Origin: Gnetum montanum
Lineage: Eukaryota; Streptophyta; Gnetopsida; Gnetales; Gnetaceae
Length of the DNA stretch: 64,000 nt
Reading direction: 5' to 3'
Assembly (NCBI GenBank): GCA_015680685.1
Contig: MNCI01003964.1
Span: forward strand, 237,420 to 301,419
Below the pieces are notes generated by a model that was not told the origin of the DNA, searched no databases, and worked only from the letters and a program-made list of their open reading frames with translations. Shown here piece after piece: positions 45,100 through 57,336 of the stretch. The translations under genes were made by a program, and so were the position numbers. Within the stretch, counting starts at the first letter, position 1; each line of letters opens with the position of its first letter.

Positions 45100-47056
45100 T
45101 TGGACAACACATCCTCTGATGGCATGAAGATGATGGTGAAGATCAAATAGTCTTAGGTGATGGTGGCTCTTGAGGCTCAAAAGGACCTTTGCTAGCTTTG
45201 GGCACATGTGGTGGCTAAGGTAGTTGTGGCTATCCTGCTATAGTTTCATCCTTTGGTGGAAGGTGAAAGGCATCAAGTAATTCCTTGTGAGTGCCTAGTT
45301 GAGCTATGCTGTGTAGACTATGAATGATCCTCAAAGTAAGGAGGAGAAATGCAGGGTCAGTAATTTGGGCTCTTAGTTTGGCAACCTCTATAGACAAGCA
45401 TTCATTTTACTCTTTAGCTATTTCAAGTTGCTCCTTCGATATGATGTTTTTGCCCCTTACCTCTAGTAGCTTCGACTAGATTGTAGTGATGTTGTCTAGA
45501 AGGTCAAAGACATCCAAAAGTGGTTGCTTGGCTTTCACCAGTTGGTCTAACAACTCTTCATGCTGTGCTGCACTTATTCTATTGCTTATAGTTCCTGCAG
45601 ATGTTTGCACATCCTTGAGTGTAATGATGTTTGGTGTAGATTTTATAGGTACATTGAGTGTTTTAGCAATCCTGTTAGTGACTACTTCTACTACTGTTTC
45701 CTACGTCTAGTGTTGCATTACAAAAATAGTTGCCCCTTCACCCTCCTCCAAGTGCATCGAGAAGGTCCTAGTGTTCCTAGAGAATTCTAGGAGTGGTTGT
45801 TGTTCTGTGAGAGATACTGTGACCTCTCTGGTGCTTAGATTTAACCTTATGGGTAGTTTTGTTCTTTAGGATGAGAAAATGGATCCACCCTCACCCATCA
45901 AACTGATCATTTGGGCCATCTCATTAAGATGACTCATGGCTGGTTTGTATATGGATGGGTCCCCTCCACTCATGCCTACTCTTTGCTCTTGTTCATTCAA
46001 GAGCCATTCTCTGTACTCTCATAATTTTTGGGTAGTTGCAATGATGTTTGGCATTGTTGTCTGAGTGGCAGGTGGTGGTGGTGGTCACTGCTCATCTTCT
46101 TGAATTGTAGTTGCAGGGATTTTATCCTTCATCATTTCTACCCAGTTGGTGGCTAGAACAATTCTAACATTGTCATTGATGTAATGGACTATCCCTCCCC
46201 TTTGACATAGTTTTTTGATGAGGCATGGGAAGGGGAGTGCCTTTCTTCCATGTTCATTTTCTTTAAAGTGCTTCTCCATCTCTAGATAGATTAGCTATAG
46301 AAGGTTGATTGAGAATCTCCCACTCAGAGCAACACATGCTTGAGCAGAGAAGATAGTGATTTTGCTTGACCTCACCTTGGGATTGAGGTAAAAGGCTACA
46401 ATCTTATAATGGATCCTCTTTGTCGATGTAAGCACATCATACTACTTGCAGTCAACACCATAACACCATTGCACCCATTCTTTTTTGATGCTTGGATCAG
46501 CCTGCATTGGAATTTCTATCAAGTTTGCCCCCATTTTGGGTAACCCAAGCACTACAACAATGTCTTGTGCTATGTAGGACATCGAGATGTCCTTAATCTT
46601 CACCATGGCTCTAGGCTGCTTGTTGATCCAAAATAGGAATGTTTTTCCCATGTACCACTCCCTAGTGGAAGTGATGATTGGCCACATGGGAGAGGTCTTC
46701 AGTTGGTCCTAAACTTCTTTTGATGCATGTTCTAGGAAAGGGCCAAAGTTCAGCTCCTGAAGCACCAATTTTTGTACCTCTCTTGACTTAATCTGATTTA
46801 GGCAAGCCTATGTTAAGGTCACCTTGAGATTTTCTAGTTGTGATGGTGCATCATCCCTATGGAAGTGTTCTATTGCTATTGCTGGTTCGAGAATCTGTTT
46901 GATAGATTCCACCTCTGCTTTGTCCCTAAGAAGACCTATGGTGTGGATTGCTAGGGATTCTTCTCAAGGTTGTTCTTGGCCTCTTCCTATTCTAGGATAT
47001 TTCTCCCTTGGTTGGGACATTTCTACTTCTTGTGTGTGCTTTCCTTTTGGTGCCAT
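45100..47056 (-). pseudogene. Additional (env-position) ORF of element B, broken
   Basis: Starts with ATG at 47056 directly after a splice-acceptor-like CTGCAG. The N-terminus MAPKGKHTQEVEMSQPREK is basic. The core blocks match element A: LVLQELNFGPFLEHA, then MWPIITSTREWYMG, GLPKMGANLIEI, KKEWVQWCYGVDCK and EKHFKENEHGRKALPF. A coiled C-terminal part follows but is shorter than in A. Stops occur throughout. Extra ORFs in this place are typical of Athila and Tat elements; whether it was ever an envelope protein cannot be said, and I see no clear signal peptide or fusion-type membrane segment. Confidence 0.7.
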
Positions 47057-47351
47057 CTGCAGTCACAACACATCCATGGATTAGTAGATGTAATGTGTAA
47101 CTTTAAAGTTTTGAGTACCTTTTCTTGTTAATTAGTTAGTTACACTTGGCTAACGTTGGACCATGGTAGATTGATTATTTTATTAATTATTTATTATAAT
47201 TATCACCAGAGCTTGTTGGAAAGGTTTAACCTTTGTAATTTAGTGTTTAATAGTTGATTTTTTAGTTAAACCTTTGTAGGAGTTAGAAAAAATCATGAAA
47301 AATTGTCAGTCAAAAATGGTGCATTTGTGGCCCCCATGATGAAGAGCTTAC
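47057..47351 (-). other. Putative intron before element B's additional ORF
   Basis: On the minus strand the donor is CAAAG|GTAAGC at 47351 and the acceptor GACTGCAG ends at 47057, adjoining the ATG. Length 295 nt against 294 nt in element A. The donor flanks are conserved between copies; the inside is diverged. Confidence 0.55.
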
Positions 47352-47498
47352 CTTTGGTAGCTATAGGTTCAAAGAATAGAGTGATTCGGATTAATAGTTA
47401 GGAAGTTATGGGCTTAGAAAGGTTTTGGGCTTTGAAAATTGCAAAAACTCCTCTAGCGTTTGCGAGAAAATGTGAAAATTCCAAAGGGAGATCATGTG

Positions 47499-47506
47499 TA
47501 TTTATA
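47499..47506 (-). promoter_or_regulatory. TATA box of the internal promoter in element B
   Basis: TATAAATA on the minus strand, 155 nt before the putative donor, the same distance as in element A. Just upstream (47520-47585) are GGGCCC/GGGGCC and GATAG/GATG-type blocks like those in this element's LTR U3. Confidence 0.5.
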
Positions 47507-47599
47507 GTATTTTTCCTTGTGTTGATGCAGCGCTGTATACGGGTCTACTCTATCAATAGGGCCCCATTTATGGGGCCCACTGGCCAAAATTTCAAACTT

Positions 47600-49480
47600 G
47601 AATTTCTCAAAAAATATTAGGAATTTTTTAATGATATTGGAGTCCATGGAACCCTCGAAAAGCCAAGAATATGATAAAATCAGTGAAGAGGGTTTGTGAA
47701 AGCTCAAAAATTAAAAAATTTGATGGAGAATATGTTTGTTAAACAAAATTTATAAAGGAACACACGGTTTGATGCCAAAGATGGATGTACAAAAGATTCT
47801 GATTCCAAGAATGCCTAAGGTTAAGGTACTTAATGAACCTGACCAAAGGATATGAGAGTGGGTCCTCCCCATAGTAGGCACATGCCTTGTTTGCCCTTGC
47901 ATACCCTTAACCTAAGGAGTCCATGGGCCCCAGAGGTGATTAATGGTCAATGGAAGTTAAGAACTAAAACTCGAAAGATGCTACCTAAGAATTCAAGTAT
48001 GTTAGACCAAGACATAAAGTCAAGAACATGGACACTAGTAGTGAGGTGAATTACGGTAAGCATAGGTGAATGATGCAAAGGTGGAATGGAATCCCAAATT
48101 GAGGTCATAAGAAGTCCCCTATGGAATTGTGTGTTTAGAATAACATGAGAAGACCCATCCTTAGTGTAGACCAAAACCAACCACTTTGAATGACTTTGCA
48201 TTGACACTCTAAGACTAATCCACCCCCTCAAGACACAAGAGTGCACCCACAAACAACCATCACTCCATAAAGAGAAGAAAAGGGAAGTAGGAAGTGAGAG
48301 AGGGCCTTAGTTAGAGGGGACCTTTAGGCATGGGTAACATGTCTTTCTAGTTTCGTAACCAGTGCTTGTAGCCCATTTCTTTGTTTAAGGGGTGTGCTTT
48401 GAATTTCCATCATGTTTTTTTTTCTTTTTTTTTGTTTTTATTTATGTTTTTGATAGGAACCACACCATGCAAAGACTTTATTGAACTTTTTGTTATTGGT
48501 CAACACGAAGTAGTAAGAAGTCCATGAAAACACCCAAGCATTTGAGTAAGTAGAAGAGCACAAAGAGTACTGAGTCCCCTTGAAGTCACATCCTTTTCAA
48601 TTCTAGAAACTACTAAGGTCATTGATTCATTAAGAGTTTCTTTAATGGAAGGGAGCTCAAACTTTCAAAACAAGGAAAACCATAGATTTGGTGGATGGGT
48701 AGATGTCATGGACTTACTACCTATAACCATAAAAAAGAAACCATGACTGAGCCATCAATACAAAAATTCAAAAATAGAACCCAGACATTAGCAAACAAAA
48801 CATTAAGCATAAACCACGATTAATAGCAGCCACAACACCACTGTGTCCTATTGGCAATAAAGCACTTTTATTAGCAAAAATTTGAAAATCTCACTCAAAA
48901 AAACAAAGTAGAATGTATAAGAAAATGAAAAATATTCAGAAAGATTTAAATGTACAATGATGATGTAAAAAAATGGTGTAAAATAGGAAAAATATTTAAA
49001 ATAAAAAAGTTATAAAATAAATAACGATAAAGACAAAAATGTGTAAAATAAAAAATTGAGTAGCCATATAGATGATTAGCATGGATGGCCATCTCCCCCA
49101 TGACTAGGTTGAAAGAAGGAGATTTGAAAAATTAAGCGTGGTTGTTCATTTGTTGAGGTATTCATTACATTGGCTTGCTTGGGCTCATGGAAAAGCTTTA
49201 TTTGTTGAAAGTTGATCAACTACTTTTTATTTGGGCTTTCATGTTTATAAATTAACATGGCCCTAGAGGAAAAAAGTTTCAGCAATTATATAAGATGCTT
49301 TCCACAATGTTTGGAATTTTTTTTTCTAAGGTACATGTGTGGGATTCCAGTAAGGAACCTTATCTTCTTATTGGAATTTCACTTTTTGTATTCTTTGATC
49401 ATGTCATTGCTTATTGAATGCCTTGTGCACTTCATTCAAAGATAGGGCCACCAATCTATTTTCATCTAGTAAATGAAGGT
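47600..49480. other. Non-coding stretch of element B between integrase and internal promoter
   Basis: AT-rich, no domain on either strand. A T-rich run at about 48415-48445. Such long untranslated spacers before the 3' LTR are common in the Tat/Athila group. Confidence 0.5.
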
Positions 49481-49490
49481 TGATCAATCA

Positions 49491-50330
49491 TTATTTTTGT
49501 GCTAGACTCATGTTAAGGTCCAAGTCACAGGCTATTGAAAGTGTACGAAACTCAAATTGGATTAGTAGTGTTAAAATTTTTTCATACACTAGCTTGTAGG
49601 GAGAATAGCCAATAGGAAGTTTCCATGTTGAACAGTAGGCCCAGAGGGCATCATTGAGTTTTGTGCTCCAATCTTTCCTATATTTGCTTTCTATTCTCAT
49701 TAATATTTTTATACTCTCCTTGTTAGTGACTTCAGCTTGGCTATTGGCTTGGGGATGATAAGGGGTTATTAATTTATGTTCAACCCCCAAGTGTTGCATT
49801 AACTTGTAAAAGGTGGCACTTGTGAAATGGGTTCCATTTTCAGAAATCAATGCACGTGGCATACCAAACTTATTTACAACACTTTGTTATATGAATCTAG
49901 TAGCAATTGATGATGTATAGTCAACGATAGCTACTGCTTTTACCCATTTGGTATAGTAGTTGACTACCATGATAACATATGCTTTTCTATTGGACATGGG
50001 TGTCATGGGACCCATGAATTCTATGCCCCAAATATCAAAGGGCTTTAGTGGTTGAATCCACTATTTAGGATTCTCCATTCATGCAGTCATCTTACCATCT
50101 CTTTGGCAGCATTCACAAGAGTAGACAAAATGGTAGATGTCCCTAAAGATTGTGGGCTAGTAGTATCCTACCATTAGGATTTTTATGGCTATGCATCTCC
50201 TTGCATAGTGACCTCTGCAAGGGCCTTCATAAGCACCTTGGAGAACGTGTACTTGATCTACGTCAGGAACACACCAATGGACTAGGCCATCGACACACAC
50301 CTTGTAAAGGTGTTCATTGATTTCCATAAA
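49491..50330 (-). pseudogene. Integrase of element B
   Basis: The open part 49862-49491 starts MPRALISENGTHFTSATFYK and continues VEHKLITPYHPQANSQAEVT and GYSPYKLVYEK. This matches the core around the second catalytic aspartate (SDxGxHF) and glutamate region (YHPQxNGQAE) and the C-terminal TPYxLVYG motif of Gypsy integrases. SEN replaces SDN, and QAE keeps the glutamate. Upstream pieces (50330-49870) carry the zinc-binding and first catalytic part in broken frames. Confidence 0.85.
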
Positions 50331-50354
50331 GTATTTGGACCTATTAAAAAACTA

Positions 50355-50960
50355 TTACTTCTTTCTAAAGTCAAGATCTTGTGGCATCTCTTGAGAGAGA
50401 AGATAAGTGAGGATGCCATCATAGAATTTTTGTTCTATAGGAATTTGTTCATTTATTGTAGTAGTAAAGAGGAGTTCATTTAGAAATTGATCAGAGACTA
50501 GGTTCTCCTCCTCTTTGTTATCCCATCTTAATCGAGAGAGGTGGTCAACAACCACTTTCTCAGTCCCTTTCTAATCTACCATCGTGAGATTGAATTCCTG
50601 CAAGATCATAGGCCACTATATGATAAGAGGACTCATTGTTGACTTATTCATAAGGAAGTAGATTGCACTATGGTCTGTGTGTACAAATACTTTGTAGCCA
50701 AGCACATAGTGCTTGCATTGTTTAAGAGCGTACACCACTACCATTAATTCTTTCTCCATGGTGGTGTAATTTAATTGTGCTCCCATAATGCCTTGGCTTG
50801 TGTAGTGGATGTAGTATGGATGTTTCTTATCATCCAGCTATGTAAGCATGGCTTCCAAAGCATAAATAGATGCATCTTTCATGATGTGAAATGGTTGAGA
50901 CCAATATGGTATTTGTAGAATTGGAGTTTCTATGAGTTTTTCCTTTAATTACTAGAATGC
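50355..50960 (-). pseudogene. RNase H of element B
   Basis: Reads on the minus strand as KDASIYALEAMLT, MEKELMVVVYALKQ, VFVHTDHSAIYFLMNK and VVDHLSRL, the order of a Gypsy RNase H and its link to integrase (ADHLSRL). A few stops interrupt it. Confidence 0.85.
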
Positions 50961-50999
50961 ATGTTCACACTTCTTCATCCAAATGAAGGGTACATATTT

Positions 51000-51760
51000 C
51001 TTTATAAGCTCTACCAATAATTTTGCGATCTTAGAAAATTCCCAATGAATCACCGGTAGTAGCTACTGTGTCCAAGGAATGATCAAACATCTTTAATGTT
51101 TTATGGTTGACAGGTTATTCCTTGGATGACCCTTATTTTTTTTAGGGTCTACCTTAATCCCTTCTTGAGTGATTCTATCCCTAGTATAATTCCTTCTTGG
51201 ACCATGAGGTGGCTCTTTTGCCAATTGAGCCTTAGATTTTTTCCATGCATCTTTTTAGTACTTGCTCAAGATGGTCTAAGGCTTGTTCAAACATAGCTCC
51301 CTAGGTGGAGAAGTCATCCATGAAGACTTCCATATTGCTACTAATTTCCTGCTGAAAAATGCTAAGGTCCAAGCATTGGAATGTTAAAAGATCATTGCAT
51401 AGATGAAAAGGCATCTTACAATATGCAAAAGTCCCCTAGGGACTCATGAATGTTGTCTTGGCCTAATCCTTGGGCACAATTTGGATTTGGTTATAGCCAC
51501 TATAACCATTCAAGAAGCTATAATAGCAATGCCCAAAGATAGTGTTCAACACTTGATTAACAAATGACAATGGAAAATGATTTTTAAATGTTGCCATGTT
51601 CAATAGCTTGAAGTTAATATAGAACCCCCACTTGCTGCATTTCTTTGGTACAATTACAAGTGGGCTAACCCACTCACTATCCGCGATGGGATAGATGAAC
51701 CTAGCCTTGAGGAGTTCTATTTCCTTTTCGATGATTTGCTTCAATTTGGGATTCAACTAC
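51000..51760 (-). pseudogene. Reverse transcriptase of element B
   Basis: The intact N-terminal segment 51756-51463 reads MNPKLKQIIEKEIELLKARF, SEWVSPLVIVPKK, YINFKLLNMATFKNHFPLSF and YYSFLNGYSGYNQIQI, standing for the Gypsy boxes VxKEVxKLLxAGxI, WVSPVxxVPKK, CIDYRxLNxxTxKDHFPLPF and FLDGYSGYxQI. LNGYSG replaces LDGYSG, so a catalytic aspartate is lost. Later boxes continue in other frames toward 51000. Confidence 0.9.
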
Positions 51761-52289
51761 CTCTACAACTACCTTCTTCGCTTCATGGCCAGGTTAGTAT
51801 AAATGTGATGCTAGCATATCCTTGAATCGATTCCAATTAGCTCGGGATATGACCAAGTAAAGGTTGTTAGCCATTTGTTAACCATTGCTAACAGCTTTTA
51901 TTTTTGTGTAGGAGCGAGTTTGACATTGATTATGACTAGCTTACCATTGTTTAAGAATGCATATTTCATGCTAGCTAGTAAAACTTTTAATCCTAGGGGC
52001 TCATGTTTATAATTTTCAGGGATTTCCAACTCTCCCCAACAGGTATCATCATCTTCACAATTAGAGAGTTGGTGATGAACTTGCTCAAGTTCATTCATGC
52101 TTTCAACATAAGCACATGTTAGGCTCTTAGTTGGTTCCATGCATAATGTGCTACTATTAGAATCAACTATTAGCCATTGGGTGTCCTCCTATTTTGTGGC
52201 TTCTATGTATAGACACTTTTGTATTTCTATTTCTTGTGCGCATTGATTGCATGCTTTAATGGATGTGCTTTTAATGGACCAACATTTCT

Positions 52290-52790
52290 ACATGCAATTG
52301 CACCCATTATCATTGTATGTGATGCATGGAACACACTTCTTATCCATTTCTCCAAATTCATTCTCCTTGGAAATCTTCAAGGAGAGGCCTCTGATACCCA
52401 TTCTCACATCCACAGTACTTAACCATGCACATCCCATGATGATAGGGAAGTGACCCTTACAATTTTCAACTTTGATCACTAGGAGTAGGGTAGGACCACC
52501 CATAGACTGTGATCACAATGTCCTTCACTAACCCTAAAGGGATAGTGATTAATTAATTTGCCAATTCTAAGCAAATGTTGCTCTTCTTAAGAGGTGAAAG
52601 GTTCTAAGCCTTGTACATGTCATGTGATATGAGATTAACTCCAAAGCTAGAGTCAAGAAGAGCCTTGTGTGGTTCATGTCCAGTGATATACAAGTAGATA
52701 AGGGGACTTCTAGGATTAGCTCTCTTTGTAGGGAGACTACCAACCTTGATCTAGTCATGAATAGCATGGGTTAACATTACAATGCGAATC
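52290..52790 (-). pseudogene. Aspartic protease of element B
   Basis: On the minus strand GHEPHKALLDSSFGVNLISH marks the active-site region (ALIDSGAxVNLMS in relatives; DSS here). It is followed by LGLVKDIVITV and, in 52503-52288, HFPIIMGCAWLSTVDV, the equivalent of PIILGRPWLxT. Confidence 0.75.
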
Positions 52791-53869
52791 TTATGCAGCA
52801 TTTGATTCAAAGGGATCTCGAAGGTATTTGATGTAGAGGATGAGGTAGCTAGAGATACAAGGTGATTGGCCACATTAGGTTGTGAGGGCTTGGGAGGATT
52901 GTTAGGTTGGAAGAATGGTCATTTCTTGGATCGATTGTCTGACCCACTCGACTAGAAGTCTAGTTGCAAGTTTAAAGCCTTTGTAGCATTTTGTTGATGT
53001 AGTTGTAAGGGAATTTTGCCTTGCATAGATAGAGTAGGAGGTAATTGGATAGAGGGTGCAGGAATATGTGCAGATGGATGTAGAGGATGATATGGATATG
53101 GATTCTTCCCTTGAGTAGATGGTGAATGGTTTTGATGATATTTTTGGGGATAACAATGATGCTGGAATGAAGCATGACTTGTAGAGCTTCATGGAGAAAT
53201 GGGTTATTGAACATAGTACCCATAAGGATTTGGTTGCCTGTAAGGGTATTACTAACTTGGTGGAGGCATCTCCCATGACTATGATTGCTGCCATTGCTAG
53301 TATTGCTTATATGATTGTGGTGGAGCTCCACTTGGATAATAAGCCTATTATTGCTGGTGGAATTGCCTTAGATTACCTTGAGGATAAGGTAATCTTCAGG
53401 GTGCTTACCTCCTTGATAGTTGAGGATTTAGTGTGTACACACAAAACTCTTGTAAGTGTGACACCACTAGGCAACATCCCTTAGGATGTTTGTATTGATA
53501 GATATCACAGCCAGCATCATCATCAGAGTCAGTTTCCACAACTTCTTCTACCATAGCAGCCTTGCCCTTACCTCATTGATAAGCATGTTTAGCTTGTTTT
53601 TGTCTCTTGCGATCATGATCACTATTCTATTCTTTGGATTCTTCAATGATTTTCATAGCAATTTAGAATTTTTCATCCAAAGAGTCCCATAATTTATCAA
53701 CCTTAGCCAAAATATCATAAATAGATTTTTGAATAGGCAAGGTTTTCTAGTTTACCACTTCATCAAGTGGTGCATCCTCCTCTTCACAAAATCAAACCTC
53801 TTTTTTTGATGGAAGGGTCCCTATTATACTCTTCTGCACTTTTCCTTTTTTACAATTTGCCTTCTTCTT

Positions 53870-54430
53870 TGGATACCTACTCTATAAGCCTTTGGATTTG
53901 ATGAGCTCTTAATTCAAAGAGTCTCCATTGGGCACAAACTCCAAGAGTTCTTTTGGTTTTAGCTCTAAGTCTATCTATGATATGGAAAAGTTTTTCTCTC
54001 TGAGAATAACCATGGACAAGGCATCGATGTAAGAGAGAATAGTATTTGCCCATGGTGGCATCCAAGGGTTTGTGTATTTCCTGTTTCTAGAATTGGATTT
54101 GCCTTCTCAAGTTGGACACTCTAGAGTACATTTGGTATTTGTCATTAAATAGCTCAAGCATTGTACTCCATTGACGGATAGATTCCATCTCTAAGAACCG
54201 ATACCAAATGTTAGCTTCCTTGATGAGTGTCTTAGGGAAGAGCTTGAATTTCTGCCAATCATTTTCAATTTTTTGTAAGGCATAGGCATCATGGAAAGCT
54301 TAGAGATGTGTTTGTGAATCAAAATTGTATCCCCCCTCAAATCTTGGAATATTATTCATATCTAAGCATTGGATTTGACTATCTTTCATATGCCAAGTTG
54401 GAATATTTACTGCCTCTACAATGTTAAGCA
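53870..54430 (-). pseudogene. Gag core of element B
   Basis: Read across stops, it gives AFHDAYALQKIENDWQKF, KLFPKTLIKEANIWYRFLEM and TMLELFNDKY, matching the Retrotrans_gag pattern (FPxxLxxxAxxWYxxL...FxxKF). The last clean piece, 54065-53877, is DATMGKYYSLLHRCLVHGYS and onward. Confidence 0.7.
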
Positions 54431-55071
54431 TGCTTCAAGTTGTTAATATAGGCACATCATCATCATTATTTCATTGTCTTTAATGATGTCCTCTTTTACC
54501 CCAACATTCTTGGTGGGTTTTGTGGTCATTATTATCTTGTTGATCACCTTAATCACAATTATTTCTATGGTGGATTCTATGAGAACTAGGAGATGAAGAA
54601 GAATGTTTGGAATTGGATGAAGAGGATGAAAAGGAAGGTGGACCACAACCACCACCGTGCTATCCACCACTACCTTTTCACTCATTATGATCACTATCCT
54701 TAGATCGCTTGCCATTGTGATGTTTACCTAAGTCCCTGCCTTGACTATCACTTTTTCTAATCCTAGTTTATGAATAATGGATCATAGGTTCTGGGCCACA
54801 CCCTCATCTTCAATAACAGGGGGTGGAGAATCTTCATGTTGGATACCCTTAGAAGAAGGATCCTCATTATCAATTTGGTTCAACAAGAATAAGGGATTAG
54901 AGAAATGTTTTCCCTTTACAAGTTCATGTTGCGTCTCTTAGTTTCAATCTCACCTGTGTTGTGTTTTCGTGGGATGATAGTCTTGAGTGTCAAAGCCATG
55001 CACAATGTATTCCTCTTGAATATCTAAGATGCCTAACTTTTAAGAGCTTGAATTAGCATCCTAGGCACAGA

Positions 55072-55245
55072 TCAATTAGGAGGCAATACAATGTTGTCCT
55101 CTATGTCTTGCCACCACATTTGTTCATCTTGATGTAATATGAAAGTGAAGTTGGGTACATACTCATCAAGATGAGTATACACCACCCTACATTCTTGAGG
55201 GATAGGTAGTTTCACATCCTCATTCCTATGAGAAGAAGAAGACAT
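55072..55245 (-). pseudogene. Gag leader reading frame of element B (57 aa piece)
   Basis: First ATG after the primer site: starts MSSSSHRNEDVKLPIPQECR and ends in a stop at 55072. Likely the start of gag, cut by a nonsense change. No known motif. Confidence 0.45.
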
Positions 55246-55384
55246 TTTGCAATATAAAATAAAACATCAGTGTGCTTGTCATAATTCTATGTATAGCAGA
55301 AATGATATAGACCTTGAGGTTCGTACAATGATATTAATGGTATTCACTAAACTTAGATAGCATACATTTCAAACAAACTGAATC

Positions 55385-55401
55385 CCTAGCAATGGTGCCA
55401 A
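55385..55401 (-). other. Primer-binding site of element B
   Basis: Minus-strand TGGCACCATTGCTAGGG lies one base inside the 5' LTR end. It differs by a few transitions from TGGCGCCGTTGCCGGGG, the complement of the plant tRNA-Asp 3' end used by Athila-type elements. Confidence 0.7.
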
Positions 55402-56352
55402 TGATGAGTAGCAAAGGTACCCCTACACTCAACCATATGAATCATGAAGTATTCACGTGCACTCTGATTAAATTCCAAGGACTCTATGTTCTCTAGTACA
55501 CTAGTCATCTAGGTAGTCAACCTTGCCTCAAGGTCATTTGTTGTCTTCCCAATTACACTTTTGATGTACATGGTATGGTTAAGTGTAATCGAGGTATATG
55601 ATTTTTATGATTTTATCTTTTAGCATTTGTGGTGCTAAAATATAAAGACATGATGATTTAATATTATTGAGATCTAATTGATTAACTAATGTCCAACTAG
55701 TCCTAACATAAGCATCTGGTCCCACTTGCCATACATGTCCTAAACCCATGTACTCACTGCTGGGATTACCAAGCACTACGCTACTGGATGAACCAAGCAA
55801 TAACACTACTGGGTTTACTAAGAAAATATGTGTTTAAACTCGAAGCAGTCATGCTTATGTGCTTAATCTATTTAGCTTAATTAATTGAACAGTTTCTCAA
55901 AGCCTAATTTAGCTTAATTAATGTTGTAATTAATGAAAATAATGAATGCATAAATAAATCATTAATCTAATCCAGGTGCTACAAGGCTAGATCAAGAAGC
56001 TCATCTTTATTGCCATTCACATTGGTGTGTTTAGGTACAGTAGTGCTCGAATAAAGATTCGTACACTTTCTAACTCTTACTGTGGACACTTAGAGAAATA
56101 TTTTTACTTTCAAGTAAACAAACTACAAGAGCTCTGCTACTATGTCAAGAATTCTATACCATAAATGTGGCTGGTGAGCTCGTATTTATAATTTTTAACT
56201 TAGGGTTGCGTTGATGGGGCCGCGTCATATGTTGACATACAATGCAGTCCCATCAACGAGGCACATCATGTAAATGAGGCCTCATCGAAGGGGGCTAATC
56301 GAAAAGGCCATGTCAATGGAGGCCTATTGACATGACTCTTTGACATTGATTA
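55402..56352 (-). repeat. 5' LTR of element B (951 bp)
   Basis: Direct-repeat partner of 43959-44901. It starts TGATGAGTAG and ends CATTGATTA, followed by the target duplication. Confidence 0.9.
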
Positions 56353-56357
56353 GACAT
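56353..56357. repeat. Right target duplication of element B (GACAT)
   Basis: See the matching copy at 43954-43958; Copia D's LTR continues from 56358. Confidence 0.9.
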
Positions 56358-57336
56358 GCAATGAGATCTATAATGGCATGCAAATTGAATTCATGATATG
56401 AGCTTCAAATAACTTGGAAGAATAAAATTCTTGAAGAATTCAAAATAACTCTACCATCTAAGGGATTTAGATTTGAAATCTAGATGTCTAGAACTATCAA
56501 ATGCATCTATGTTTTAAAGCATTTAAGCTTACAACATTTAATTTCATGCTATAACTTGAGAGAAATGAGAGATTATTGAAGACTATAAGAAATTTACTTA
56601 AAACCTCCTTGAATGAGCTTGTGAACATTAATTTAAATTTGTAAATTGAAGATCCTCAATATATACTACTTTCTAGAAAAGGATGGATGAATCCTTGTTG
56701 GAATCATAGACCCAAAGTATTAAACAAATTCAATTGATCATCTAACCATTAAACATTCATTGATAAAAACATGAAATTAACATATGTGAATCAAATGCTT
56801 GCAAAAATACTCAATAATGATTGAGCATTATGAGAAATTGAAAATCAATAGTAAGACTTTTATGAGAACTTTATGAGAAATGGATAAGAGAATTATAAGG
56901 ATCTCAAATCATTGTGAGAAATTGATGCTATAAGAATATAAGTAAAAAGAAAAAATGTACACAAAAACTTAAGGAACCACCAGCACACTCCTTTTCTATT
57001 CACTTTCAAGTTGAAACAAAGTTCTCTCATCAAGTTTATAATGAAATAGAGGACTCCTTCTTATAGTTTTTTTTGGATGCCTTACTTTAATAAGGATTAC
57101 ATGTGGAATCAATCATCCATTTCAAAAGGTGAAGTGTGCACATGCACTTACATGAAATAAAACATAAACTTTAAACTTTGGAAATTAAAAAACTATCTCC
57201 TAATGACTCCTTATGACTTTTAACTTTTGAAAACCAAAAGAATTATATAACTCAAAATTAAAACATGAAATGAAATGTAAAATTAACAGTAAAATTAATG
57301 GTCTATATGAGGACACATCTAACTTTATCTCCAACA

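Larger units (their letters stand above)
43959..56352 (-). mobile_element. Element B: full-length Athila/Tat-like Ty3/Gypsy retrotransposon, 12.4 kb
   Basis: Bounded by LTRs 43959-44901 (3') and 55402-56352 (5') and a perfect GACAT target duplication. On the minus strand the order is 5' LTR, primer site TGGCACCATTGCTAGGG, gag, protease, reverse transcriptase, RNase H, integrase, a non-coding stretch with an internal promoter, the additional ORF, purine tract CATGGGGTCA, 3' LTR. The primer site resembles the complement of plant tRNA-Asp, as in Athila/Tat elements. Stops are scattered through every gene, so it is inactive. It lies inside an LTR of Copia D. Confidence 0.9.
39555..57336 (-). mobile_element. 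Copia element D, nested in Copia E's RNase H gene
   Basis: Left LTR 39555-40965 (1411 bp); right LTR 43464-43958 plus 56358-57336 (about 1474 bp), split by element B. The LTR starts TGTTAGAAATAG and ends near AACCA on the minus strand. Internal sequence (40966-43463) reads on the minus strand gag (43075-42842 and 42807-42571), a protease-like CSNYMIPN near 42320, pre-integrase LWHWRLGLAS near 41940, then directly the RNase H-proximal polymerase end at 41814. Most of integrase and reverse transcriptase is missing. RNase H of Copia E continues in frame-compatible fashion at 57337. A clean target duplication was not visible. Confidence 0.8.

Noticed and set aside
53191-53484. 97-codon + strand frame in element B
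   Set aside because: Antisense to the gag-protease interval of element B; no motif.
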